Part shown: piece after piece, positions 1-10,304 of the stretch | Layout of the letters: the number at the start of each line of letters is the position of its first letter | How positions within the stretch are numbered: the stretch's first letter is position 1 | NCBI RefSeq assembly: GCF_038502225.1 | Contig: NW_027195520.1 | Span: 1-64,000 of the forward strand | Direction: 5' to 3' | Origin: Cherax quadricarinatus | Lineage: Eukaryota > Arthropoda > Malacostraca > Decapoda > Parastacidae | Length of the DNA: 64,000 nucleotides | Made by a program: the position numbers and the translations under genes | Notes under the pieces: generated by a model | What the model saw: only the letters and a program-made list of their open reading frames with translations | What the model was told of the DNA's origin: nothing | The model's database searches: none

Positions 1-655
1 TTAGCCTTCCAGCCCTCAACAACAGGAGGAGCACATTATGTAATGCTAAAATAAAGTCAGTATACTCACTAAACTCCAACACAAAACACAAACAACAAAA
101 CAAAAATTAACCTCTAATTGCAATACGATTATCGCATATGAAACATGCCCAATAAAGGCTATAAACGTACAATCTACATAGACCCAAAAGCTTCTGCAAG
201 GTCTTACACCTATAATCTTAACACCATTCACACTTAATATATTAAGAAGGTCATGACGACCCTGACACATCAAACACAAAATTCTCCATACGTTACTACA
301 TAATTACTTGATTTCATCACCTTTGCTTTCTGTGCCCACTTGCATGCTACATACACTTATGCCACACATCTACACCTTCTATACCCACATACACATCACT
401 CTCACCTCCCCCCAGGAGGTGACCCCCTGAATTCCCTCTTCTCATATGTAATCCCCAAACCCCCACCCCTTACTCACTCAGCCCAAGTCGCAGAATCATG
501 AGAAACCCTAACGTTAACATTCTATAACCTTCCAAAAAATCCTTCGTCCACCTCCTCCCATACAGTTCTCTATTACGACACATCGTACCATAAACTGTTA
601 CCGCAAGTACCCGCCTCCACACCTCACAAACCCCCCTCCCCCTCATCACCCACGA
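1..655. other. Unassigned sequence, possibly decayed 3' part of the L1/Tx1 copy
   Basis: No recognisable gene. A 77-codon minus-strand open stretch (46-279) has no family I recognise. Because the L1/Tx1-like LINE at 1847-6103 runs leftward on the minus strand and is cut by insertions at 656-1846, this stretch could be its missing 3' end. Minus-strand readings around 450-560 are broken by stops, so the link rests on position only. Confidence 0.3.
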
Positions 656-1462
656 TTTTATTTATTTATTATCACACTGGCCGATTCCCACCAAGGCAGG
701 GTGGCCCGAAAAAGAAAAACTTTCACCATCATTCACTCCATCACTGTCTTGCCAGAAGGGTGCTTTACACTACAGTTTTTAAACTGCAACATTAACACCC
801 CTCCTTCAGAGTGCATGCACTGCACTTCCCATCTCCAGGACTCAAGTCCGGCCTGCCGGTTTCCCTGAACCCCTTCATAAATGTTACTTTGCTCACACTC
901 CAACAGCACGTCAAGTATTAAAAACCATTCGTCTCCATTCACTCCTATCAAACACGCTCACGCACGCCTGTTGGAAGTCCAAGCCCCTCGCACACAAAAC
1001 CTCCTTTACCCCCTCCCTCCAACCTTTCCTAGGCCGACCCCTACCCCGCCTTCCTTCCACTACAGACTGATACACTCTTGAAGTCATTCTGTTTCGCTCC
1101 ATTCTCTCTACATGTCCGAACCACCTCAACAACCCTTCCTCAACCCTCTGGACAACAGTTTTGGTAATCCCACACCTCCTCCTAACTTCCAAACTACGAA
1201 TTCTCTGCATTATATTCACACCACACATTGCCCTTAGACATGACATCTCCACTGCCCCCAGCCTTCTCCTCGCTGCAACATTCATCACCCATGCTTCACA
1301 CCCATATAAGAGTGTTGGTAAAACTATACTCTCATACATTCCCCTCTTTGCCTCCAAGGACAAAGTTCTTTGTCTCCACAGACTCCTAAGTGCACCACTC
1401 ACCCTTTTCCCCTCATCAATTCTATGATTCACCTCATCTTTCATAGACCCATCCGCTGACAC
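656..1462 (-). mobile_element. RTE-like LINE, 5'-truncated 3' fragment
   Basis: Minus-strand reading 1462-911 encodes the last part of a LINE polymerase: the region after the RT domain, including LLRWFGHVERMERN and GRRGRGRPRKGW, which matches almost residue for residue the end of the longer copy at 22350-25937. About 250 bp of 3' UTR follows (910-656), ending in the conserved GGGCCACCCTGCC block and a TTTA-rich simple tail. The copy starts abruptly at 1462 in the C-terminal coding region, as expected for 5' truncation during target-primed reverse transcription. At the truncation point a 15-bp stretch is present in inverted orientation (1446-1477). The call to the RTE group is from style (RTE-like C-terminal motifs), not a phylogeny. 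Confidence 0.8.
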
Positions 1463-1846
1463 GTCAGCGGATGGGTCGGTTCTCTGAACCATTCATCTAC
1501 AAACCTGTCAGACACTGCAACTTCTTGGGATCTTAATACTTGGGAATTCTTCGCTTGCCTAATTCTTGGGCACGACCTACTTCGACATTGAACAAATGTT
1601 ACACGACCTATGACTTCTGCACCTCTCCTGCCAACGGTTTATAAGCTCCTTCTCAGCACGTATGCCGTATTCTATTCAAGATTGATGGACTGACCACATC
1701 GACTCAAGGTTGAGGGACTGATTACCTCATTCTCCTCCTGTTCTTCAAGATTCTCCTTTGTATGGACTGATGAAGCCACTGTGTGGCGAAACGTTTCCTC
1801 AATAAAGATACCCAAGAGTTGCACATGTGTCTAATTTATCAACAGG
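1463..1846 (+). mobile_element. Penelope-related non-autonomous unit with hammerhead motif
   Basis: A unit starting at GTCGGTTCTCTGAACC (1475-1490) and running through a hammerhead motif to an AATAAA-containing end (about 1800) and GTGTCTAATTTATCAAC. The same unit recurs on the minus strand at 2301-2750 and in diverged form at 27012-27262 and 38802-39450. It sits between the RTE fragment and L1/Tx1 coding sequence, so it interrupts the L1/Tx1 copy. No protein is encoded. The assignment to Penelope-like elements is inference from the hammerhead in the repeat and from Penelope-type RT remains elsewhere in the window. Confidence 0.7.
1764..1798 (+). ncRNA. Hammerhead ribozyme motif (type I-like, minimal stem III)
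   Basis: Order on the plus strand: GGA (stem I), CTGATGA (core), one extra A, GCCAC-TGT-GTGGC (stem II), GAAA (core), C/G and A/U as a two-pair stem III, then GTT followed by TCC, which pairs with GGA. Stem III has no proper loop, so a monomer would be weak. The palindromic GAAACGTTTC would favour a dimer, as known for hammerheads of Penelope-like elements. The unpaired A before stem II is a deviation from the classical core. Activity is not shown by sequence. Confidence 0.7.
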
Positions 1847-2288
1847 TAACATTACAACCTCTCTCCTCAGCCAATCGCACCTTGAACCCCACAAAAAGTT
1901 AAACACCCATCTCAGAATTTCCACAATCGCCGTCCCTGTTATTGGGAACACGGCTGCTACGTGCCAAACCTTACTATACAATAATACATTTATTACAATC
2001 ACTCTTTGCACGAGAGTCAGATGATGAGGTCGCAATGCACCCAGACGCCCCAGAATCCTTTCCATCAATCTATTTGAGTTTTCCTCTCGAGCAGCGTCCA
2101 AGTCATCCTTATAGATAATACCACAAATTTTTAAAGACACCGTTTGTTTCCTCACGAAGTTACATCTCCCCCCCTCCACCCAATCACCCAACCCCATGAC
2201 CATTGACTTCTCACTATTTACCTGCATCCCTGTTGCACTTCAAAACAATTGCACAACATCATCCCAAACCCCCAACACCATCCCTTCC
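1847..2288 (-). pseudogene. L1/Tx1-like LINE ORF2, C-terminal part
   Basis: Minus-strand reading gives the region after the RT domain of an L1/Tx1-type polymerase: an LSLKICGI-like block, LMERILGRLGAL, then FNFLWGSRCDWLRREVVMLP, the FxWG...LP signature typical of L1-group proteins after the RT. It continues the coding sequence at 2878-4950 once the insertion at 2301-2865 is removed. Coding is lost at 1847, where the next hammerhead unit begins. Inactive fragment. Confidence 0.75.
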
Positions 2289-2877
2289 CAAACCAAGACT
2301 TCAATAGAATACGGCATATGAGCGGAGAAGGAGCTTATAAACCGTAGACAGGTGAGGGGCAGCAGTTGCAGGTGGTGTCACATTGTTCAATGCGGAAGTA
2401 GGTCGTGCCCAAGGGTTAGGCAAGTGAAGAATTCCCAAGTATTAAGATCCCAAGAAGTTGCAGTGTCTGACAGGATTGTGGATGAATGGTTCAGAGAACC
2501 GACATGTTGTTGAATTAGACACATGTGCAACTCTTGGGTATCTTTATTGAGGAAACGTTTCGCCACACAGTGGCTTCATCAGACCATACAAAGGAGAAAC
2601 TTGAAGAACAGGAGGAGAATGAGGTAATCAGTCCCTCAGCCTTGAGTCGATATGGTCAGCCCATCAATCTTGAATAGAATACGGCATATGAGCGGAGAAG
2701 CAGCTTATAAACCGTAGACAGGTGAGGGGCAGCAGTCGTAGGTGGTGCCACAGACACTGCAACTTCTTGGGATCTTAATACTTGGGAATTCTTCACTTGC
2801 CTAACCCTTGGGCACGACCTACTTCCACATTGAACAATGTGACACCACCTACGACTGCTGCCCCTCAAACCAGGACT
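2289..2877 (-). mobile_element. Penelope-related insertion with 12-bp target duplication
   Basis: CAAACCAAGACT (2289-2300) and CAAACCAGGACT (2866-2877) flank 565 bp and differ at one base, so they look like a target-site duplication. Inside, the minus strand carries about 1.4 head-to-tail units of the hammerhead repeat (2750 to 2301), and 2752-2865 repeats the beginning of the unit in plus orientation. The duplicated site lies in the RT gene of the L1/Tx1 copy, just after its YVDD box. Partial tandem plus inverted copies are a known arrangement for Penelope-like elements. Confidence 0.75.
2551..2585 (-). ncRNA. Hammerhead ribozyme motif
   Basis: Read on the minus strand: GGT, CTGATGA, A, GCCAC-TGT-GTGGC, GAAA, CGTT, TCC. 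Identical to the motif at 1764-1798 except that stem I keeps only the two G-C pairs (the closing pair is U-U). Confidence 0.65.
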
Positions 2878-4950
2878 GTTGTATCGTCTACATATCCTAT
2901 TATTCCAGGCCACACTTTCCCTACCTCCCTCTCACCCCCACTCATGTTACATACACAACGTTCAACCATTCTATAGAAGGGGTCCTGAATGCACACAAAC
3001 AACATTTGTGACATGGGACACCCCTGCCTAAGTCCCCTACCCATTACAATCTTCTCCCCCAAGCATCCATTAATCTGTACCCTAATCTTAGCTCCTTTGT
3101 ACAACGTGGTTACCCAATTAACTATTTCTTCCCCATAACCCTGCCTCCCAAGTATAGTTTCCTCTCTGTCATAGGGCCCCTGCCAGTCTAAAGCCATCAA
3201 CGCCGCCCCCCTCCCCCCTTTTGACTCCACAAAACTTCTCAGTATTCCATGACCTTCAATCATCGACCTTCCAGGCAATCCATACTGCGTTTTCGAAACC
3301 ACTCTCCCTACGACACATTTAAACTTATTTCCCAAGACTTTAGCAAACAACTTATAATCTGCACATAACAGCGATATGGCATGGTACTCCTTGAGGGTGT
3401 GTTGCCCCTTACCCTTCGGGACCAACACTACAACTGCTGTTGCTTGCTTGTCCCCCTTCACACTCTTCTCCATCATCTGATTTAATAACCTAACCATGAA
3501 ACCCCTTATCACCTCCCAATGTTGTAGATAAAATTCAGCCGGGAGACCGTCTATTCCTGGTGCTTTGCCCTTCCTCATTCCCCTTAAGCCAACTCTATTT
3601 CCTCCTCCGTTATCACCCCTCCTAAAGCCTTCCTATCACTATTCCCTAAATTACATGTCACTTACTCACCTTCTCTAAAGCCACATTCCCCACCCTCCCA
3701 CTTGTCCAATACCCTTCATACCGTTTATCCGCATATGCACACATTCCTTTCGTAGCTCGTATCTCCTGACCTACCATATAACCTCCCGCCATCTCATGTA
3801 CCTCTAACCTCGGAATAGCTGTAACCTGCTGCCTTTGTTTTTGACGTCACAACATACACGCTGATGGCTTGTCTCCCCAAAGCACCTCTTCTACCCCTGC
3901 CTGCATCCTTACCCCTTGAAACCTCTCATTTTGTAACTCCCTCAGTCTCCCCTTGACCTCGACAATTTCATCCATAGGATAGTTGCCCCACACAGCCCCC
4001 TGCCCATAACAACCCCTTAACCTGTCCTCTAAATAATTTGAAAGTCCATATTTTAAATTATTTATACGTTTACCCTCCCTCACATAATATTTCCTAATCC
4101 TTTCCTTGGCTACACAATCCCACCATTTCACGACATCTTCCACCCCCTGTGCATCCTTGCTAAGCTCCTTCCCTAGGACAGAAAATCCCACTAACCCATC
4201 CTCATCACTCAATACACTTATATTTAATTTCCAGTAACTCCTGTATATTTCCGCAAGCGCCTCCCACCCAACCTCCACCAACACTGCTCTATGATCCGAC
4301 CATGCTACTTCAACAGTTTTGAAAGATCGCACTACAACCCCGTGAGAAAGATACACTCTATCTAACCTCACTGCATACCCTCTCCTAACAAACGTATGCT
4401 CTGTCTCCCACGCTCTCCCCTCAAATGCGTCCCCTAACCAAATATCCCTAATTAAATCTCTTCGGGACACTGACACATAGCCTGCCCCTTTCGGTTCCAC
4501 GTCAGCCCTCCTAATAACGCAGTTCCAATCACCTCCTACTATTGCCACCTCAGGTAAAAAAACACAAGGTCCTCACACACAAAACTCCTGCTTCACCTGT
4601 ACGTTATTCTTTGCAGGCGCGTACACGCTTATAAAGGCCACACGTTTGCCCATCCACCAACCATCCATGCACAACACCCTTCCCCCTCCCCCCTAACTTC
4701 TCTGCAAAACAAACGGGTTCGCCTCCCTAATTAGTATACCCACCCCTCCTTTCAAACGGGCAGATGGCAGTGTTACCACCTGAAACCCTGCCACCTCCAA
4801 CACCCTACCCTCCTTATAATTATGCTCCTGAAGGAACACAATATCCACTCTAAATTTATTCAGAAAAATTCTAAACCATTCTCTCTTTACACTATTACAC
4901 AAACCATTAACGTTTACTGTCATACACCGGAGGCCTATTAAAGTTTCCAC
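2878..4950 (-). pseudogene. L1/Tx1-like LINE ORF2: endonuclease and RT
   Basis: Polymerase of a target-primed retrotransposon. Reading right to left: endonuclease start (4923-4696; MTVNVNGL, FLQEHNY), endonuclease C-terminal half (4548-3847; GGDWNCVI, LDRVYLS, WSDHRAVL) and RT (3578-2878) with KAPGIDGLPAEFY, a fingers block, LRQGCPMS and YVDD. Frames change between the blocks (about 4690-4550 and 3846-3579), so the copy is dead. L1/Tx1 placement rests on the KLFAKVLGNKFK and VPGR-like RT blocks and the FxWG motif further on. ORF2 opens overlapping the end of ORF1 (4950 against 4938). Confidence 0.8.
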
Positions 4951-6103
4951 CCCTGCCTCCTCTCTTCATTCTTCCGATGGGCACCTGAACTTATGGGTCC
5001 ACTTGTCACCTTCACACTTCCCTCTATCTGCCCGCCCTTCTTTTGGTGCCTCCTGTCATGGCCACCACTACCTTCACCTTCTGCCCATATTTGCTTCCCA
5101 GGCCGCTGCGCTGGCGTTAGGACATCATCGGAATCCGACGCAGCGGCCCTCTTTCTTGTGACAATCGCATCCTCCATAGCTTGGTCTAGGGATGCCTCAC
5201 AATGTACCTCAACCTCCACTGTACACTCTTTCAATAATCCTGGTGACACCTCAGTCACGCTGCCACTCCCGTTGTCCAGATAGTTCTCCTGTTGTTGATG
5301 CACCGCAGCAGTCAACTCGTCATCTACCACCTTTCCAGGTGCAGCCTCCTCCTCAGGCGGTGACAAGGACTTCAGCACCTCAGCTAATTCCTCCTCAATT
5401 TCCAACACTTCCTCATCCATTATCTCGCTCCATAGACGACCACGCCCTCCTTCACGCCGTTGAACATCACCTGCTCCCTCCTGTATAGAAGCGGATGCCT
5501 CCGCCTCTGGACCAGGAGCTCGTTGCCGATCCCGCACGCCGCCGCTATGTGATCATATTCCCCACATAGTCGGCATGTACGTCTTTGCCCGGCATACGAA
5601 ACCATGACCTGTATCGTGAATTCCTGTAGGTACATGTAGGACGGTACAGGGTGTCGTAATGTCATTTTTAGGTTGAAAGTGCCTTCCGGCAGACCTGCAT
5701 AGGCACCCGTCACCCACGTACCATGCTGGGCCAAATGAACAGCTCCATATTCCTCAAAAACTTTTCTGATGTCTGTCTCATCAGCCTCAAAGGGGACATT
5801 ACGCAGTTTGATCCATGTATAATGCCTGGATACATAAATCATCCTCACATGAACAGCTGGTGTTGCATCAAGACTTACGTCTTGAAAACGGTTGACCAAC
5901 GATTCATAGACCGTTGCTGAGAGCAGTTTCACAAGAATTCTATGTGCTCCGTTTATGGCTACCCCATACAACTCTCTATCCTGAATGCCATACGTCTCTC
6001 TGATGATTTTAGGTAGTAATACCTGGGCTGAAACTGGCGTTATTGCCTCTCGGAGAAGCTCAACGCCGACAGTGTTGATCCTGCGTCTATGACTAAACGC
6101 CAT
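4938..6103 (-). pseudogene. L1/Tx1-like LINE ORF1 with CCHC knuckle
   Basis: RNA-binding ORF1 protein. From ATG at 6103: an N-terminal region, an RRM-like segment (YTWIKLRNVPFEADETDIRK), then one zinc knuckle CRLCGEYDHIAAAC. The frame is lost near 5530 and resumes in another frame through an acidic, low-complexity tail that ends at 4938. The second copy (61384-62577) has the same order and the shared tail block SDSDDVLTPAQRPGK, which confirms the joined reading. One frameshift is the only obvious lesion. Confidence 0.8.
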
Positions 6104-6505
6104 GTTGACTGATGGTAGTTCTCCTGGTTTGGTTTGATGGTAGAGGCACGACAAGCACCACCTCACACCACTGCAATCAGGCAACTGAGGATCGTTCGTG
6201 CAGTAGGTCCACACGGCCCGAGAGCGATGATGACAATGAAACTCACTGAAATTTACTTGGTAAGATAAGCCAGTACTTTGAAATTCAAGGGAAATCTTAC
6301 TTTAATCTGTACTAATAGCAAGGTGAGTTGTCTTTACTCTCAATTCAATAAATTGTAAATCAATGCAAAAATAATAAAACAGAATCAATAAATCTCATAC
6401 AAATAAACAGACTTGGAAAACAGTTTTCTAAAAATGGCACACAACAATTAAAACATTACACAATGATAAGACAACTAAATGGATCTGCTGGAATAACTGA
6501 GAATA
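6104..6505. other. 5' leader of L1/Tx1 copy and AT-rich spacer
   Basis: About 6104-6225 is the probable 5' UTR of the L1/Tx1 copy (minus strand). From 6226 the sequence is AT-rich and shows nothing coding up to the CCCH-LINE reading frame. The exact 5' end of either element is not visible. Confidence 0.4.
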
Positions 6506-7216
6506 TTGCAGGTAGTCGGGAATTATACGCAGGAAGGAATACATATAAATGATCTCATAGGGGACAGGAGCCATAGTAGGGAAACAAGTGTAGTCAAAGA
6601 TAAGATAAAACCAATATTGCAAACTAGAAATACCGCAGGAAATAGCAAACAAGAGGACTCCAATAGCAATAGTGAGGATAAATTACCAAAAACAACTGGT
6701 GGGAGCTCCATTGTTGGTGCTAGGGAGGATAGAAGTAAGACAGGGAAACATGCACCAACAGGGAATACAGTCACAGAAACCCAAGGCAAGCGGAAACCAA
6801 GCCTGTGCACATACTATGCACTTGGTATCTGCTGGCATGGGAAATCTGGAAAAACAGATGGGACATGCAACTATGACCACCCTAGAAAATGCCATGCCCA
6901 TATGAAAACAGGAAAATGCAAACTCCCTTCCTGTAAGCTTTTTCACCCTGAAATGTGTACCTCTTCAGTACAGGAAAGACTGTGCTATAACTTAAATTGC
7001 CAGGCATACCATCTAAAGGGGACAAAAAGATACAAAACATCCAGGCCATGGGAAAACCTGGGTAGCCACAGCCACTCAAGAGGGAGAGGTTTTTTAGTGC
7101 CAGGAAGGAAAAAAAACTGGCAGGAAATGGCAGAAATCGTACACCAAATCCAGTCATTCCTGGAGTGGAACCACAGTCGATGGCCTCCACTCCAAACCAA
7201 CAGATACAGATACTAA
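6506..7216 (+). CDS. CCCH-zinc-finger ORF1 of a LINE (copy 1)
   Basis: An open frame of 236 codons with three cysteine/histidine clusters in tandem: CTYYALGICWHG...CNYDH, CHAHMKTGKCKLPSCKLFH and CTSSVQERLCYNLNCQAYH. These resemble CCCH fingers rather than the CCHC knuckles usual in LINE ORF1 proteins, and are presumed to bind the element RNA. The frame opens only from a TTG after an in-frame TAA at 6494, and no ATG precedes the fingers, so the true N-terminus is missing or sits in another frame. The 3' end overlaps ORF2 by 37 bases. Homologous frames are at 11111-11656 and 33500-34541. Confidence 0.8.
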   Translation: MQVVGNYTQEGIHINDLIGDRSHSRETSVVKDKIKPILQTRNTAGNSKQEDSNSNSEDKLPKTTGGSSIVGAREDRSKTGKHAPTGNTVTETQGKRKPSLCTYYALGICWHGKSGKTDGTCNYDHPRKCHAHMKTGKCKLPSCKLFHPEMCTSSVQERLCYNLNCQAYHLKGTKRYKTSRPWENLGSHSHSRGRGFLVPGRKKNWQEMAEIVHQIQSFLEWNHSRWPPLQTNRYRY

Positions 7217-10200
7217 TGCCGGAAAAAAAATCCCCCCCCAGTACCAACAATACCACCAGTCCGATAACATTCTTCTTTGCAAATATACAGGGTCTAAAGC
7301 CAGCTACAAACAACAAAATACCTTTCATCCGTGGACTGCTTGCAGAGGCAAAGGCAATGTTCGCGGCTTTCACTGAGACCCACATAAAGGATCACTTGGA
7401 CAACGAAGTATGGATCCCAGGTTACAACCTATACAGATGTGACAGAGTGAACAGGCAAAAGGGGGGGGTTGGCCTGTACATTGCAGAGTCACTTGTTTGC
7501 ACAGAACTGCTTAATGCCTCAAATGACGTAGTGGAAGTTTTAGCAGTAAAGGTCGAGAACCAAAACCTAGTCATTGTGGTAGTCTACAAGCCTCCGGATG
7601 CAACATCCCAGCAATTCCAGGAACAGCTGTTAAAAATTGACCACTGTCTGGAAAATCTTCCAGCTCCTGCACCCAACATCTTGCTCCTGGGGGATTTCAA
7701 CTTAAGGCACCTAAAATGGAGGAATATAGCAAATAATATTGTTGCAGTAATAACACCAGGAGGCAGCTCTGATGAAAACTCACACTCACACGAGCTTTTA
7801 AATCTCTGCACAAAATTCAATTTAAACCAGCAAATAATAGAGCCTACAAGACTGGAGAATACACTAGACCTCATCTTCACTAACAATGATGATCTGATAA
7901 GAAATGTCACCATATCAAAAACAATATACTCAGATCACAACATAATTGAGGTTCAGACATGTATGCATGGAGCCCCAGACCGACAAAATGAGACTAGTCA
8001 CGAGGGAGCATTCACCAAATTCAACTTCAATAACAAAAACATAAAGTGGGACCAAGTAAACCAAGTCCTAACCGATATAAGCTGGGAAGATATACTAAGC
8101 AACACAGACCCAAACTTATGCCTAGAACAGATTAACTCGGTGGCACTCGATGTATGCACAAGGCTTATTCCTCTAAGAAAAAGGAGGAGTAGATGTAAAA
8201 TAGAAAGAGACAGGCGCTCCCTTTACAGGCGACGGAAAAGAATAACAGAGCGGCTAAAAGAGGTCAATATATCTGAAATGCGCAGGGAGACACTGGTCAG
8301 AGAAATAGCAAGCATCGAACTTAAGCTAAAAGAATCCTTTAGGAGTCAGGAATCGCGGGAAGAACTAAAAGCCATAAATGAAATCGAAAGAAACCCAAAG
8401 TATTTCTTCTCCTATGCCAAATCAAAATCGAGAACAACGTCCAGTATTGGGCCCCTACTTAAACAAGATGGGTCCTACACAGATGACAGCAAGGAAATGA
8501 GTGAGCTACTCAAGTCCCAATATGACTCAGTTTTTAGCAAGCCGCTAACCAGACTGAGAGTCGAAGACCAAAATGAATTTTTTATGAGAGAGCCACAAAA
8601 TTTGACTAACACAAGCCTATCCGATGTTATCCTGACGCCAAATGACTTCGAACAGGCGATAAATGACATGCCCATGCACTCTGCCCCAGGGCCAGACTCA
8701 TGGAACTCTGTGTTCATCAAGAACTGCAAGAAGCCCCTATCACGAGCCTTTTCCATCCTATGGAGAGGGAGCATGGACACGGGGGTCGTCCCTCAGTTAC
8801 TAAAAACAACAGACATAGCCCCACTCCACAAAGGGGGCAGTAAAGCAACAGCAAAGAACTACAGACCAATAGCACTAACATCCCATATCATAAAAATCTT
8901 TGAAAGGGTCCTAAGAAGCAAGATCACCACCCATCTAGAAACCCATCAGTTACACAACCCAGGGCAACATGGGTTTAGAACAGGTCGCTCCTGTCTGTCT
9001 CAACTACTGGATCACTACGACAAGGTCCTAAATGCACTAGAAGACAAAAAGAATGCAGATGTAATATATACAGACTTTGCAAAAGCCTTCGACAAGTGTG
9101 ACCATGGCGTAATAGCGCACAAAATGCGCGCTAAAGGAATAACAGGAAAAGTCGGTCGATGGATCTATAATTTCCTCACTAACAGAACACAGAGAGTAGT
9201 CGTCAACAGAGTAAAGTCCGAGGCAGCTACGGTGAAAAGCTCTGTCCCACAAGGCACAGTACTAGCTCCCATCTTGTTCCTCATCCTCATATCCGACATA
9301 GACAAGGATGTCAGCCACAGCACCGTGTCTTCCTTTGCAGATGACACCCGAATCTGCATGACAGTGTCTTCCATTGCAGACACTGAAAGGCTCCAGGCGG
9401 ACATCAACCAAATCTTTCAGTGGGCTGCAGAAAACAATATGAAGTTCAACGATGAGAAATTTCAATTACTCAGATATGGTAAACATGAGGAAATTAAATC
9501 TTCATCAGAGTACAAAACAAATTCTGGCCACAAAATAGAGCGAAACACCAACGTCAAAGACCTAGGAGTGATTATGTCGGAGGATCTCACCTTCAAGGAC
9601 CATAACATTGTATCAATCGCATCTGCTAGAAAAATGACAGGATGGATAATGAGAACCTTCAAAACTAGGGAGGCCAAGCCCATGATGACACTCTTCAGGT
9701 CACTTGTTCTATCTAGGCTGGAATATTGCTGCACTCTAACAGCACCTTTCAAGGCAGGTGAAATTGCCGACCTAGAAAATGTACAGAGAACTTTCACGGC
9801 GCGCATAACGGAGATAAAACACCTCAATTACTGGGAGCGCTTGAGGTTTCTAAACCTGTATTCCCTGGAACGCAGGAGGGAGAGATACATGATTATATAC
9901 ACCTGGAAAATCCTAGAGGGACTAGTACCAAACTTGCACACGAAAATCACTCACTACGAAAGCAAAAGACTTGGCAGACGATGCACCATCCCCCCAATGA
10001 AAAGCAGGGGTGTCACTAGCACGTTAAGAGACCATACAATAAGTGTCAGGGGCCCGAGACTGTTCAACTGCCTCCCAGCACACATAAGGGGGATTACCAA
10101 CAGACCCCTGGCAGTCTTCAAGCTGGCACTGGACAAGCAACTAAAGTCAGTTCCTGATCAGCCGGGCTGTGGCTCGTACGTTGGTTTGCGTGCAGCCAGC

Positions 10201-10272
10201 AGCAACAGCCTGGTTGATCAGGCGCTGATCCACCAGGAGGCCTGGTCACAGACCGGGCCGCGGGGGCGTTGA
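7180..10272 (+). CDS. Intact LINE ORF2: endonuclease and reverse transcriptase
   Basis: 1030 codons from the first ATG (7180) without a stop; the same frame is open from 7165. N-terminal AP-type endonuclease: FANIQGL near residue 30, TETH near 64, GDFN near 170, SDHN near 250. RT domain roughly residues 480-770, with NYRPIALTS, GFRTGRSCLSQ, YTDFAKAFDKCDHG, SVPQGTVLAP and FADD near residue 719. The C-terminal part ends GPRGR. It nicks DNA and copies its own RNA at the nick. The only uninterrupted polymerase in the window, so possibly recent. CR1/Jockey-group by motifs; exact clade not resolved. Confidence 0.88.
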   Translation: MASTPNQQIQILMPEKKSPPSTNNTTSPITFFFANIQGLKPATNNKIPFIRGLLAEAKAMFAAFTETHIKDHLDNEVWIPGYNLYRCDRVNRQKGGVGLYIAESLVCTELLNASNDVVEVLAVKVENQNLVIVVVYKPPDATSQQFQEQLLKIDHCLENLPAPAPNILLLGDFNLRHLKWRNIANNIVAVITPGGSSDENSHSHELLNLCTKFNLNQQIIEPTRLENTLDLIFTNNDDLIRNVTISKTIYSDHNIIEVQTCMHGAPDRQNETSHEGAFTKFNFNNKNIKWDQVNQVLTDISWEDILSNTDPNLCLEQINSVALDVCTRLIPLRKRRSRCKIERDRRSLYRRRKRITERLKEVNISEMRRETLVREIASIELKLKESFRSQESREELKAINEIERNPKYFFSYAKSKSRTTSSIGPLLKQDGSYTDDSKEMSELLKSQYDSVFSKPLTRLRVEDQNEFFMREPQNLTNTSLSDVILTPNDFEQAINDMPMHSAPGPDSWNSVFIKNCKKPLSRAFSILWRGSMDTGVVPQLLKTTDIAPLHKGGSKATAKNYRPIALTSHIIKIFERVLRSKITTHLETHQLHNPGQHGFRTGRSCLSQLLDHYDKVLNALEDKKNADVIYTDFAKAFDKCDHGVIAHKMRAKGITGKVGRWIYNFLTNRTQRVVVNRVKSEAATVKSSVPQGTVLAPILFLILISDIDKDVSHSTVSSFADDTRICMTVSSIADTERLQADINQIFQWAAENNMKFNDEKFQLLRYGKHEEIKSSSEYKTNSGHKIERNTNVKDLGVIMSEDLTFKDHNIVSIASARKMTGWIMRTFKTREAKPMMTLFRSLVLSRLEYCCTLTAPFKAGEIADLENVQRTFTARITEIKHLNYWERLRFLNLYSLERRRERYMIIYTWKILEGLVPNLHTKITHYESKRLGRRCTIPPMKSRGVTSTLRDHTISVRGPRLFNCLPAHIRGITNRPLAVFKLALDKQLKSVPDQPGCGSYVGLRAASSNSLVDQALIHQEAWSQTGPRGR

Positions 10273-10304
10273 CCCCCGAAACTCTCTCCAGGTAAACTCC
10301 AGGT
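10258..10304 (+). other. 3' end of CCCH-LINE with stem-loop at the stop codon
   Basis: The last codons and the stop lie in GGGGGCGTTGACCCCC (10262-10277), a perfect 5-bp stem with a 6-base loop. Only about 30 bases of 3' UTR follow, ending CTCCAGGTAAACTCCAGG, a short imperfect tandem instead of poly(A). Copy 2 has the same stem-loop (14563-14578); copy 3 keeps the right half. Confidence 0.7.

Noticed and set aside
911..1492. Complete small gene of 193 codons
   Set aside because: It is the C-terminal end of the RTE polymerase fused by chance to the inverted segment at 1463-1477 and the hammerhead unit.
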